From: Bacillota bacterium
Lineage (GTDB): Bacteria; Bacillota; Clostridia; Oscillospirales; Oscillospiraceae
NCBI GenBank assembly: GCA_030529825.1
Contig: JAUMWD010000012.1
Span: forward strand, 1 to 49,734
Length of the DNA stretch: 49,734 nt
Reading direction: 5' to 3'
Position numbers and translations under genes: made by a program. Shown here one piece after another: positions 32,762 to 41,503 of this stretch. The notes beneath the pieces are model-generated. The model made no database searches and was not told the DNA's origin. It worked only from the letters and a program-made list of their open reading frames with translations. The first letter of the stretch is position 1; every line of letters starts with the position of its first letter.

Positions 32762-34549
32762 ATGGAACGATATTCCCCTACAGGCAACGAAATGATTTCG
32801 CTCCCCACCGTAAATGAGCTTACGGGTGGAATTGAAGCTGTGGGTTTTCTGTCTATGGCAGCCAAGGGACTTATCGAGCTTCGCGGCTCGATTGAGCGCC
32901 CCTTCCTCCTGCCGTTTTTCGAAATCGACGGGCAGAGAGTTGAACTTAACAATCTGTCGTGCGAGCGCGAGCACTATTGGATTCCCAAAATGCGCGCTGA
33001 GCTTTCCTGCGGCAGCGCTGAGATTACCGTGCTCACTCCTGTGGGCGAGCGTGGCTTCGCCCTGCGCCTTGAGCTTGAGTGCGAAAGCAACTGCCGCGCA
33101 GCAATGGGTCTTGATGGCAATTGGCTTGAGACCACGCATTGCGTCAACGAGGAAAAGCCCGTCGAGGGTACAAAGCATTGCTATGAAAGCGGCTGGAACG
33201 GAGGAATTATTCTTGACCAGCGCTGCGGCTATCCGCTTTTCGCAATCGCGCCGATGTGCGACAGAGAAATGAGCTGCGAATATGAGTGCGGTGAAAGTAT
33301 GAGCTTCCGTCTGCGCCATGAAGCAGAGCTTGAGGCTGGCATTCCCTATACCGTGACATTCTTCTGGGGTCTGGGATTTGAGGAGGTTGCCGCCGCCACC
33401 AGTGCCAAGGAAATGCTCCGCAGAACATGGGAATGGGAATATGCCAAAACTGTCCGCTGGCTTGATGAGCGTTCTGAAAATTTAGGCTCGGAAAAGCTTA
33501 ACAAAATCTATAACACCAACCTGTTTTTCTGCATGTTCTATTCCACGGGCATAACTATGGACACAGAGGAGCTTATCTGCGCCACAAGCCGCAGTCCGAG
33601 ATACTACGTCTCTGCGGCATACTGGGACCGTGACACACTACTGTGGTCCTTCCCCGCAATATTAAAAGCCGATCGCGAGCTTGCCCGCGAAATGCTTGTG
33701 TATGTATTTACGCGTCAGAGCCGCAATATCGGCGTTCACTCCCGCTACATTGACGGCACCGTTCTCGAGCCGGGCTTTGAGCTTGATGAGCTTATGGCTC
33801 CGATTATCGCTCTTAACAATTATGTCCGTGAGACCGAGGACAGAGGGATTCTTTCCGAGCGCTTTATAAATGATACAATTGAGCGCATTTTGAAAACTCT
33901 GCGTTCCATGCGTCACAGTGATGTTGCGCTGTATGAGACTTTCCTTCAGCCTACTGATGACGAACTGGTTTACCCCTATCTCACCTATGATAATGTTCTT
34001 GTGTGGAAGGCTCTGATTGCTCTTGCAGGGCTATATCCCGAAAAGTATTCTGCGCTTGCGGAAACAGCGGAAGAAACCCGTCTTGCAATCTACAACAACT
34101 GTGTGTTCGCCGACAAGGACGGTAAGTCATATTTCGGCTGGTCTGTTGATTTGAACGGGAATCACGATGTGTACGACGAGCCCCCGGGAAGCCTTCAGCT
34201 TCTTAATCATCTCGGCTTCTGTGCTGAGGATGATGAGGTGTGGAAAAACACCGTGACAATGATAAGGTCAAAAGACTACGAGTTCAGCTTTGCCGACAGT
34301 CCCATTGCCGAAATCGGCTGCCCTCATGCTCCGTGGCCATGGGTTCTGAGCCTTTGCAACAGTCTGCTCTGCGGCTATAAGGAGCAGGCACTTAACGAGC
34401 TTAAGCTGACTGAAATGGACAACGGCATTGCCTGCGAGAGCGTTGACCCCGTAAGTGGAGTCTGTACAACAGGTGCAGCTTTCGCAACCTGCGCAGGCTT
34501 TCTGTGCTACGCAATACGCACTGCTGTAGGAGGCCGCCATGAGAACTGA
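32762..34549 (+). CDS. Six-hairpin glycosidase-superfamily protein, family unassigned
   Basis: 595 residues, cytoplasmic; AAAGGA is 8 bases before ATG 32762. An N-terminal beta-sandwich (to about 230) precedes an (alpha/alpha)6-barrel-like region: ATSRSPRYYVSAAYWDRDTLLW resembles the W-D-R-D/W-x-R-D entry loop of GH15, GH37, GH63 and related barrels. VHSRYIDGTVLEPGFELDEL, LAPI-type helix, GWSVDLNGNHDVYDEPPGS and IGCPHAPWPW add candidate acid residues (Glu/Asp) at the barrel top. I cannot place it in a numbered GH family. It overlaps the GH65 phosphorylase gene by 11 bases, so the two are made together, pointing to alpha-glucoside or short oligosaccharide processing. Confidence 0.65.
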   Translation: MERYSPTGNEMISLPTVNELTGGIEAVGFLSMAAKGLIELRGSIERPFLLPFFEIDGQRVELNNLSCEREHYWIPKMRAELSCGSAEITVLTPVGERGFALRLELECESNCRAAMGLDGNWLETTHCVNEEKPVEGTKHCYESGWNGGIILDQRCGYPLFAIAPMCDREMSCEYECGESMSFRLRHEAELEAGIPYTVTFFWGLGFEEVAAATSAKEMLRRTWEWEYAKTVRWLDERSENLGSEKLNKIYNTNLFFCMFYSTGITMDTEELICATSRSPRYYVSAAYWDRDTLLWSFPAILKADRELAREMLVYVFTRQSRNIGVHSRYIDGTVLEPGFELDELMAPIIALNNYVRETEDRGILSERFINDTIERILKTLRSMRHSDVALYETFLQPTDDELVYPYLTYDNVLVWKALIALAGLYPEKYSALAETAEETRLAIYNNCVFADKDGKSYFGWSVDLNGNHDVYDEPPGSLQLLNHLGFCAEDDEVWKNTVTMIRSKDYEFSFADSPIAEIGCPHAPWPWVLSLCNSLLCGYKEQALNELKLTEMDNGIACESVDPVSGVCTTGAAFATCAGFLCYAIRTAVGGRHEN

Positions 34550-36518
34550 TATTATTCTTTCCCCCTGGTCTATGTCCCACAAAAGCGCCGACCCTTGTGA
34601 TTCCTTCCCCGAAAGTGTTTTCTTTACAGGAAACGGTCGCTTCGGCGTGCGCGGATATGTTCCGCTTTGCGTAAAACCGAGACCTATCGAGCGAGGACTA
34701 TTCCTAGCAGGTATTTTCGGCGAGATCAAGTCCGGCATCACCGACTTTGTAAATCTGCCGACTCCCGTATACGAAGCGCTTTGCCTTGACGGTGAGCCCG
34801 TTTCGTGCATAAGCGATATTGAGCGAGAGCTCGATTTGGAGACCGCAGTGCTCACATATAGATATAAAGCGCATTGCGGCGAAAAGTATGCCGAACTATG
34901 CGAAACACTATTCTTCCCCGCCGAGCACCCCACACTGCTTCTTCAGCGTACTGAAATAAGGCTTTTCGGTGCTGTGAATGCTGCTTTCACAAGTGGTATT
35001 GAGCTTGATTCCTGCAACTGTACCATACCCGATGACCAGATGAAGGAGAACACCGAGGCAGTAAGTTTAGCCGAGCTGACCTCAGCTTCTTCCGACGCAG
35101 AGCAGCTCTGCGCGGAATTTGCCGTAAAAGGCACGGGACTTTCCGTAACGGAGCATGTTGTCTTCTCGCAAGAGGGCAAATTTGTAAAAACCGCAGGGAG
35201 CATTGGGCTCACCTTTACCCTCGAGGGTAATAGCACATTTTGTCTTGACAAGCTAAGCTATATCCGCACAAGCCGTGACGTCCCCGAAAACATTGAAACC
35301 ATGCCAATCGAGTTTGATTTTGATACGCTCCTCAATGAGCATAAGGACGCCTGGAAAAAGCGTATGAGAGGCTGCGACATTCCTCTTGAAGACTCCGAAC
35401 TGCAAACGGGACTTCGTTACTCCATGTATCAGCTCATAGCAAGCTGCAGCCGTCGCGACGGTACTGTCAGCATCGGGGCGCGCGGACTTACCCATGCGCG
35501 CTACAAGGGTTGTTACTTCTGGGATACGGACATGTTCATGCTCCCCTTCTTCCTTAAAAATGACCTTGAGGCCGCAAAGAACCTCTGTCGTTACCGTGTT
35601 GGTGCATTGCCTGCGGCAAAACGGCATTCTGCTTCGATGAACACCCTCGGCGCACGCTATCCTTGGATGGCGTCCCTCGACGGTTCGGAGCAGTGCGAGA
35701 CTTGGGACATTGGCTGCAGCGAGCTGCACATCACCGCCGATGTGGTCTATGCCCTTGACAGCTATTGCAAAGCATCAGGCGACATTGATTTCTACCTCGA
35801 CGGCGCTGCCGAGGTATATATTGAAACTGCACGTTTCTGGATGAGTCGCTATACCTTCCGCAAGGAGGAACACCGTGCCGATTTACTTTGGTGCAAGGGA
35901 CCAGACGAATATTGCGGTGTAAGCAGTAACAATCTCTACACAAACGCTATGGTTCGGCACAACCTCGCCCTTGCTGGGAAAGCGGCAGAGGATTTAAAAA
36001 CGAATCGTCCCGAGGTATATGCCCGACTCGGCATAACAGACGAAGAGCGCAGGGATTGGGACGCGCTGCGTGAGTGCATTTCCTATCCCCGTGATCCCAA
36101 AACGGGACATCTCACCACGGATGACACCTTCCATCTGCTTGAGTCGATTAGCATCTCCGAGCTAAAGCCCGACGACTGCGCAAGCTATCACCATGTGTGC
36201 TTTGACAGGCTTCAGCGTTATAAGGTTGTAAAGCAGGCGGATGTTCTCTTGCTCATGACTCGTCTGCCCAATGAATTTTCCGCAGAGGAAAAGCAGAATG
36301 CATGGCAGGACTTTGAGCCCATTTGCCTGCATGACTCCTCCCTGAGCTTTGCCTCTCACGCACTTTTTGCTCTGCAAAACGGCATTCGTGAGAAGGGCGA
36401 GGAATATATGCGCAAGGCGCTGCTGCTCGACCTCCGTGATATCATGGGCAACACCGGCAAGGAGGGACTCCACCTCGCCTGTATGGGAGAGGCCTGGCAG
36501 GCCGCCCTGCTCATGTGA
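34539..36518 (+). CDS. GH65-family disaccharide phosphorylase
   Basis: 659 residues. Family 65 landmarks: GNGRFGVRGYVP and LFLAGIFGEIKSGITDFVNLP at the N-terminus, GARGLTHARYKGCYFWDTDMFMLPFF at the barrel entry, GPDEYCGVSSNNLYTNAM with Glu457 as general acid, and KQADVLLLM lining the phosphate side. GH65 enzymes phosphorolyse trehalose, maltose, kojibiose or nigerose to beta-glucose-1-phosphate, which the pgmB product on the opposite strand would use. The protein stops right after GEAWQAALLM; usual members continue 80-100 residues as a small C-terminal beta-domain, so that domain is missing. A terminator follows at once, so this looks like a settled short form and not a fresh break. Substrate uncertain. 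Confidence 0.85.
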   Translation: MRTDIILSPWSMSHKSADPCDSFPESVFFTGNGRFGVRGYVPLCVKPRPIERGLFLAGIFGEIKSGITDFVNLPTPVYEALCLDGEPVSCISDIERELDLETAVLTYRYKAHCGEKYAELCETLFFPAEHPTLLLQRTEIRLFGAVNAAFTSGIELDSCNCTIPDDQMKENTEAVSLAELTSASSDAEQLCAEFAVKGTGLSVTEHVVFSQEGKFVKTAGSIGLTFTLEGNSTFCLDKLSYIRTSRDVPENIETMPIEFDFDTLLNEHKDAWKKRMRGCDIPLEDSELQTGLRYSMYQLIASCSRRDGTVSIGARGLTHARYKGCYFWDTDMFMLPFFLKNDLEAAKNLCRYRVGALPAAKRHSASMNTLGARYPWMASLDGSEQCETWDIGCSELHITADVVYALDSYCKASGDIDFYLDGAAEVYIETARFWMSRYTFRKEEHRADLLWCKGPDEYCGVSSNNLYTNAMVRHNLALAGKAAEDLKTNRPEVYARLGITDEERRDWDALRECISYPRDPKTGHLTTDDTFHLLESISISELKPDDCASYHHVCFDRLQRYKVVKQADVLLLMTRLPNEFSAEEKQNAWQDFEPICLHDSSLSFASHALFALQNGIREKGEEYMRKALLLDLRDIMGNTGKEGLHLACMGEAWQAALLM

Positions 36519-36527
36519 GTTAAAAGT

Positions 36528-36573
36528 AAAAACAGCCTGTGAATGGAATCTTTCCGCTCTCAGGCTGTTTTTT
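36528..36573 (+). terminator. Terminator of the GH65 operon
   Basis: AAAAACAGCCTG (36528-36539) and CAGGCTGTTTTTT (36561-36573) with a 21-base partly paired loop, 10 bases after the stop. Confidence 0.75.
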
Positions 36574-36736
36574 CATGCTTTCACGTTAAGGATAATTTCC
36601 TCCTAGATGTCAAAATGTTCGTTCCTCGAATATTTGCAATTATTTTGATATATACATATTTTTTCATAAATATTTTAATTTATTCGACGATTTATGACAC
36701 GCAAATTATGAGCAATTATTTTGTGTACAAAAATTG
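36574..36736. other. AT-rich non-coding stretch
   Basis: About 80% AT, with no plausible RBS-ORF pair and no clear promoter. Nothing recognised. Confidence 0.5.
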
Positions 36737-36806
36737 AAAAAGTTCCGATATATTCGCAATTTCTCGCGTTTTTCGGAACTTTTTTATGAGTATTTTTGTG
36801 TAAGTG
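36737..36806 (+). repeat. Dispersed structured repeat R3, copy A
   Basis: AAAAAGTTCCGA...TCGGAACTTTTTT forms a terminator-like stem. The loop (ATTCGCAATTTCTCGCGTTT) is identical in copy B at 49449-49517 while the stem and a second short stem downstream differ. Confidence 0.65.
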
Positions 36807-36881
36807 CTAGCAATTTCGAGGAGGGTTTTGTACTCGGCAGTATGACAGCCTAATACATTTAATACTGAGTCATATTTCTTT

Positions 36882-36990
36882 TCAGAATTCTAATACATCT
36901 TTTTCCTTGTAGTCGGGAAGCAGCCTCTTATCCTTTATCGTCAGTTCCATTCTTGTTCCGTCAACCGTCTCGGCTTGAGATTTAATTTGC
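36882..36990 (-). pseudogene. Gene-tail remnant, possibly recombinase
   Basis: Minus-strand open tail of 35 residues (SQAETVDGTRMELTIKDKRL then LPDYKEKDVLEF) ending at TGA, without a start, and abutting repeat R1 copy B. Charged composition resembles tails of mobile-element recombinases, but the match is not firm. Confidence 0.4.
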
Positions 36991-37240
36991 TTGGTGTCAA
37001 AATTGGCGTCAAATTAATTCGCCATGTTTCAAACTCGCCAAAAAAGTTCATAAAAATAAGAAAAACCGCCTAAAATAGGCGGTTTTTTGTAAAAGGACTC
37101 ATATTTTGATAGAAGGTTTTCGATGGGGTAAACCGCTCTCTTGGGGGTAAAAATCACTCCAGGGGGTAAATAAGGTTTGTCAATTATTATGTGTCAAAGT
37201 TAGTCAATTTTAGTGTATCATAGTGCGTTCAAAGACACCC
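36991..37240 (+). repeat. Dispersed repeat R1, copy B (integrase-tail repeat)
   Basis: Same order of parts as 22634-22880: integrase-like tail (LGVKIGVKLIRHVSNSPKK..., stop TAA), terminator at 37061-37088, TTTTGATAGAA, three GGGGTA blocks about 19 bases apart, two TCAATT[A/T]T motifs and GTTCAAAGACA. Direct orientation, 14.1 kb from copy A. Confidence 0.75.
37061..37088 (+). terminator. Terminator inside repeat R1 copy B
   Basis: AAAAACCGCCT-aaaat-AGGCGGTTTTTT at the stop of the integrase-tail remnant, with a single loop change against 22704-22731. Confidence 0.75.
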
Positions 37241-37485
37241 CCACCACAACCTGCCAGTTGGTTCTTCGCAGGAATTTAACTGGTAGTTAGATTTCGACCA
37301 AGATGGTAAAACCTAGGGAGAGAACTGCATTACCACCTTGCCATCTTGAGAATTATGTAGCGTTGAAAACGCTAATAGTATATAATTTCAAAGTCAACGG
37401 GTGAACTTTTCAATTCGGAATATCTCAGGGATTACATTTAAACTTGCTAACTCCCTCCAAAGCTCCATATTTGCAACAAAAAAAT

Positions 37486-37534
37486 CGGTGTAGATCCTAA
37501 CTTTCCAAAAATGAAAGTTCAGATTTCCACACCG
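37486..37534 (+). repeat. Palindromic repeat R4, copy A
   Basis: CGGTGTAGA...TTTCCACACCG encloses ACTTTCCAAAAATGAAAGT, a nested hairpin. The reverse complement of 41504-41550 matches it at about 40 of 47 positions. The rest of 37241-37673 is non-coding, with smaller imperfect stems. Confidence 0.65.
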
Positions 37535-37673
37535 GCTCATATGCCTAATTCGCCCCAAACGGTGTCTGGGAGTGGCGTACATATTCAGACAGACAAACCG
37601 GCATAAAAGCAGACCTTGACGGCAGGCTCGTGGTCTGAACTGAAGAGAATGGCGAAATTCGCTTGTTAATTTC

Positions 37674-37702
37674 TTGACTTGCAGATAACTTGAGGCTATA
37701 AT
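37674..37702 (+). promoter_or_regulatory. Promoter of the FAD-enzyme/reductase operon
   Basis: TTGACT (37674-37679), a 17-base spacer and TATAAT (37697-37702); the ATG is 44 bases downstream with GGAGG in between. Confidence 0.75.
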
Positions 37703-37745
37703 AAAATTGTTAAATCCTATCAAACAAACTGAAACGGAGGAAAAT

Positions 37746-39305
37746 ATGCAAAACGAAAAAAGATTTTTCCCGTCCTATGATGTTATTGTCGTGGGCGCAG
37801 GCATGGGCGGACTTACAGCTGCCGCAAAGCTTGCGAAGGAGGGGAAAAAAGTTCTACTGCTTGAAAAGCACAATATGACAGGCGGCTATGCAACAAGCTT
37901 TGTCCGCGGAAGGTACGAATTTGAGGTCAGTCTCCACGAGGCCTGCGAATTCGGCGACGGCAAGGACGGCGCAGGCTACGGGCCCTGCCGCAGAATGTTC
38001 GACGACCTCGGCATCGATATGGAGTGGGTTAAGGTACCCGATGCTTACAGGGTAATCCTTTCCGACAAAAATATCGACTTCACAATGCCCTTTGGCATTG
38101 AAAACTGCATCGAGGCCATCGAAAAGCTGGAGCCCGGCAACGGCAAGAAGGTGCGCAACTATTTTAAACTCTTTGAGGAGATTAACGACGCCCTTGAGTA
38201 CATTGGCTCCTGTGGCGCAAATGGGCCCGACGGCAAGACCATGGCAACGGAGTATTCCTCCTTCCTGCGTACCGCTGCCTACGAGGTTGACGAAGTTAAC
38301 AAGTCCTTCAAGTTCGGTCCAAAGACACAGGAAGTCCTCAACGCCTACTACGGCTACATAAGCCGTCACCTGAGCGAGGCAAGTTTCACTGTGTGGGCGC
38401 AGATGATATACGTATATCTTCGCGATGGCGCACACATCCCCACCAGAACCTCTCATGAGATTGCAAACTCCCTTGAAGAGGCATTCCGCGGCTTTGGCGG
38501 TCAGGTCGAGACCAATGTCAAGGTCGCAGAGTACATACTTGAGGACGGCCGCTGTGTGGGCGTTAAGACCGAGGACGGGCAGGAAATCCGTGCAAAGTAC
38601 GTTATCTCCAACGGCAATCCCACCAAGGCGCTGGTGGATATGATGGACAGAAAGCAGGTGCCCGAGAGAGCGCTGAAGCTGGCAGGCGCAAGAAAGCTCC
38701 TTGCAACTCCCTTCGTTGTATATCTCGGACTGGATGCTCTGCCTCAGGAAATGGGCATCGAGAGCTATGAGTACTTCGTGGGAGAGAATATGGATACGGA
38801 GCGAATTTTCAATACCACCAACAACTGGGTATGTCACCACAGAGTTTCTGCTACCTGTCCGGACGTGGCAATTCCCAATTTCTCGGGTCCTGACCGCTGC
38901 CAGATTAACCTCACCAGTATGTACTCTCCCGACGCGATGAACAAATCCAATCTCTCAAAGTACGACTATCTGCCCGAGAACGAGCGCTTTGCAAACTGCA
39001 TGATAGATGCTTTCGAGGAATTTACGGGAGCAAAAATCCGCGACCATATCGAGGAGATTGCCATCGCAACTCCCGCAACCTTTACCCGCTATGCCGAGGC
39101 GTTCCGCGGCAACATATACGGCTATGTATGCACCGCCATCGACGGTGCAGTGCCCCGCACCATGTATCAGGAGGACGACCGCATGATTCCCGGTCTGGAC
39201 TTTGTAGGCAGCGCAGGCTTCCGCGCCCACGGCTACTCCAGTGTCATCACAAACGGATATCAGGCCGCCTGTGTTGCACTGGCAAAACTCGGAGGTGACA
39301 AGTAA
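37746..39305 (+). CDS. Phytoene-desaturase/retinol-saturase-like FAD oxidoreductase
   Basis: 519 residues from ATG 37746 (GGAGG 7 bases upstream). The N-terminal dinucleotide fold VVGAGMGGLTAAAKLAKEGK, the ribose-binding Glu in VLLLEKHNMTGGYATSF, and the C-terminal FAD motif GLDFVGSAGFRAHGYSSVITNG place it in the CrtI/CrtISO/RetSat flavoprotein group, which desaturates, isomerises or saturates isoprenoid or other polyene chains. No other carotenoid gene is present. The ATG of the 2Fe-2S reductase overlaps its stop by one base, so the two are a dedicated pair: the reductase probably supplies electrons, favouring a reductive (saturase or isomerase) role in this likely anaerobe. Substrate unknown; a lipid is likely given the nearby oleate hydratase. 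Confidence 0.75.
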   Translation: MQNEKRFFPSYDVIVVGAGMGGLTAAAKLAKEGKKVLLLEKHNMTGGYATSFVRGRYEFEVSLHEACEFGDGKDGAGYGPCRRMFDDLGIDMEWVKVPDAYRVILSDKNIDFTMPFGIENCIEAIEKLEPGNGKKVRNYFKLFEEINDALEYIGSCGANGPDGKTMATEYSSFLRTAAYEVDEVNKSFKFGPKTQEVLNAYYGYISRHLSEASFTVWAQMIYVYLRDGAHIPTRTSHEIANSLEEAFRGFGGQVETNVKVAEYILEDGRCVGVKTEDGQEIRAKYVISNGNPTKALVDMMDRKQVPERALKLAGARKLLATPFVVYLGLDALPQEMGIESYEYFVGENMDTERIFNTTNNWVCHHRVSATCPDVAIPNFSGPDRCQINLTSMYSPDAMNKSNLSKYDYLPENERFANCMIDAFEEFTGAKIRDHIEEIAIATPATFTRYAEAFRGNIYGYVCTAIDGAVPRTMYQEDDRMIPGLDFVGSAGFRAHGYSSVITNGYQAACVALAKLGGDK

Positions 39306-40528
39306 TGGCTAAGAAAGTTAAAAAAGCAAAGGTAAGAGTCCGTGGCTATGTCAAGGACCTCGTTGGTTTCTTCACCCTCAAAAAGGCACGTGAAGCCTGG
39401 ATTGAAACGGGCAGCACGGAATTTGATATGTCAGACCACGCGGCAGAACTCGCAAAGGAGCTGCACCCGGTAATCACCAAGGCGGTTATCACCGCCGTCA
39501 AGGACGAAACACCCTCCGCAAAGACCTTCACTTTTAAGGCACTTGAGGGCTATAAACTGCCCTATTTCTATGCAGGTCAGCACATAAGCGTAAAATTCTG
39601 CATCGACGGCAAATGGGTAACACGTCCCTTCTCCGTATCCTCTGCACCCCGTGACACTGACGAGGGTATTCTGCAGATAACCCTGCGAAAGATGCCCAAT
39701 GGATACGTCTCAAGCTGGGTATGGGATAACTGGAAAGTTGGCACCGAGGTCAAGTTTGACGGTGCCTTCGGCGAGGGCTACTGGAGCTCTATCCGCGACA
39801 CCAAGCACCTTGTGGGCATTGCCGGTGGCTCGGGTATCACAGCCTTTCGCTCCATCGCCCGTGAGATGCTGGTTTCAAAGCGCCCTGAGAAGTTCACCAT
39901 TCTCTACGGCTCAAGAAACGAAAACGACATCATTTTCTTCGACGAGCTTAATGAGCTTGCAAAGGAATCAGACGGTGCGATTGAGGTTTACAACATTCTC
40001 TCCGAAGCCGGAGAGGGCTGGCAGGGCGAGCGCGGTTTTATCGGCGCAGAAATGATTAAGAAGCTTGTTCCCGACTGGGATAAGGTGAGCTACTTTGTAA
40101 GTGGCCCCCAGCCTATGTACGACTATCTCGACGGCGAATTTGCTAAGCTGGGAATTAAGCAGAAGTACATCCGCAAGGAAGAATACGGTGAAACATCCGA
40201 CATCACCGCATCACCGCTATACCCCAAGGGACACGAGAACGAGACCTTTAAGCTCAAGGTCATCTTCGGCACCGAAGAAACCGTCATCGATGCCAAGGCA
40301 ACAGATACTGTTGTGGTTTCTCTTGAAAAAGCGGGCATCGCACCCGATACCCACTGCCGCAGCGGCGCCTGTGGCTGGTGCAGAAGCCTTCTCCTTGAGG
40401 GTGAGGTATGGCAGAGACCCCAGTCCGACGGCGTGAGAGCTTCGGACAAGGCCCACGGTTTCTTCCATCCCTGCTCCGCATATCCGATGAGCGACCTAAC
40501 AATCAAGGTCGATTCCAGACTCAAATAA
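39305..40528 (+). CDS. Ferredoxin-NAD(P)H reductase-like protein with C-terminal 2Fe-2S domain
   Basis: 407 residues. A Lys-rich N-terminus, then an FNR-type FAD domain (AGQHISVKF, RPFSVSSAP), an NAD(P) domain (VGIAGGSGITAFRSIAREM, ILYGSRNENDIIF, YFVSGPQPMYDYL), then a plant-type ferredoxin domain with Cys351, Cys356, Cys359 and Cys390 in CRSGACGWC...HPC. The order FNR-NAD-Fd is that of Hcr, benzoate 1,2-dioxygenase reductase and similar one-component electron donors. It starts one base inside the stop of the FAD enzyme, so it is its likely partner, passing NAD(P)H electrons through FAD and 2Fe-2S to the flavoprotein. Cytoplasmic. All cofactor residues look intact. Confidence 0.88.
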   Translation: MAKKVKKAKVRVRGYVKDLVGFFTLKKAREAWIETGSTEFDMSDHAAELAKELHPVITKAVITAVKDETPSAKTFTFKALEGYKLPYFYAGQHISVKFCIDGKWVTRPFSVSSAPRDTDEGILQITLRKMPNGYVSSWVWDNWKVGTEVKFDGAFGEGYWSSIRDTKHLVGIAGGSGITAFRSIAREMLVSKRPEKFTILYGSRNENDIIFFDELNELAKESDGAIEVYNILSEAGEGWQGERGFIGAEMIKKLVPDWDKVSYFVSGPQPMYDYLDGEFAKLGIKQKYIRKEEYGETSDITASPLYPKGHENETFKLKVIFGTEETVIDAKATDTVVVSLEKAGIAPDTHCRSGACGWCRSLLLEGEVWQRPQSDGVRASDKAHGFFHPCSAYPMSDLTIKVDSRLK

Positions 40529-40595
40529 CAGCGGAAAATGCACCACTATGGGCGGTGAGCCGCCTTATGAAGGTATATTATATCTTAAGCAGCAT

Positions 40596-40630
40596 ACTGA
40601 CACCGAGATTCCATCGGTGTCAGTTTTGTT
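40596..40630 (+). terminator. Terminator of the FAD-enzyme operon
   Basis: ACTGACACCGA-gattcca-TCGGTGTCAGT followed by TTTGTTTTGG. Confidence 0.8.
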
Positions 40631-40788
40631 TTGGTTTGAATTCGCTAACGGCTGCAGAAGTAAATATCTCAGTTCCGTATACTCACTCAGTTTTTAGGAT
40701 AGAGAAAAGCGCTGTTATACGGATTGGTCAGGCAAAAAATCTGTGCAGATAATTCGCAGCGCCGATTTTGCCGAGCACGAGGAAAACC

Positions 40789-40817
40789 TTTACAAATCAG
40801 CGCAGATACTATAAAAT
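40789..40817 (+). promoter_or_regulatory. Promoter-like site before a small ORF
   Basis: TTTACA (40789-40794), a 17-base spacer and TAAAAT (40812-40817). The following GGAGG at 40851-40855 suggests a real gene start, now degenerate. Confidence 0.45.
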
Positions 40818-40872
40818 AATAAAGCATTTTCTATCCATAAAAGCATTCGGAGGCAACGCGTGAAAATCAGCA

Positions 40873-41010
40873 ATGAAACAAAAGCTTGCCATAGAGGACG
40901 CAGTTGAAACAGCAAGCGATGAGCAGATTAAAAAGCTCGAGTGCTATATTGCACAGCTTGAAACCGCAGCTGACGATTTTGAGTATTCCTCAAAACAAAA
41001 GTGGATGTAG
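40873..41010 (+). CDS. Small helical ORF, possibly a remnant
   Basis: 45 residues (MKQKLAIEDAVETASDEQIK..., ending SSKQKWM), acidic and likely one helical hairpin. GGAGG is 17 bases upstream, better placed for a GTG at 40860 in another frame that stops after 14 codons. A frameshift between these two is possible, in which case this is a broken gene. Not recognised. Confidence 0.35.
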   Translation: MKQKLAIEDAVETASDEQIKKLECYIAQLETAADDFEYSSKQKWM

Positions 41011-41036
41011 CTGAAATCAGTTACATCCACTCGATA

Positions 41037-41112
41037 TGTGAAATCACTCAAATTTTGATAGAATTGAATACCCCTGTTTGAGCCAGACCGCGCCAAACAG
41101 GGGTATTCATTT
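41037..41112 (+). repeat. 76-bp direct repeat R2, copy A
   Basis: 75 of 76 bases identical to 49659-49734, same orientation. It contains a perfect 15-bp palindrome GAATACCCCTGTTTG/CAAACAGGGGTATTC (41066-41080, 41094-41108) after the word TTTTGATAGAA. Two more GGGGTATTCA blocks follow at 41142 and 41162. Confidence 0.85.
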
Positions 41113-41304
41113 TCACTTCTAAATTATTGACCCAAAGAAGTGGGGTATTCAAATTTCCTCAGGGGTATTCATTTGCGCTCTATAACCATAGGGATAGTTG
41201 TATCCCGGCAGTTATATGCCTTTTGACATAATATCGCAGAAATCATTACTGCTATGAATTCACCAAAAAGCACTTTTTTCATCTATTCATGCTATTAAAA
41301 ACAA

Positions 41305-41333
41305 GAAAAAACCGCCTTTTTAGGCGGTTTTTT
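41305..41333 (+). terminator. Orphan terminator
   Basis: AAAAAACCGCCTTTTTAGGCGGTTTTTT, same stem as in the two R1 repeats. No gene precedes it on the plus strand. The surrounding 41113-41503 is otherwise non-coding. Confidence 0.6.
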
Positions 41334-41503
41334 GCTGTATTTGCCCCAAAAGGCGTCTTGAAATAGGGTATTTCAGCTAAAAGTGCACCTTTTTTAAGCT
41401 AAAAAGTTCATTTTTCGTTATCCTGCAGTTATCAATCGCCTGCATTGCGTTTTGGAATATTGGGGGTTCAAATTTCTAACCCGGCTCTGCTATGAATTGG
41501 TGT

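Noticed and set aside
37854-38840. 328-residue minus-strand ORF opposite the FAD oxidoreductase
   Set aside because: Antisense shadow. The plus-strand frame has clear FAD motifs, a promoter and an RBS.
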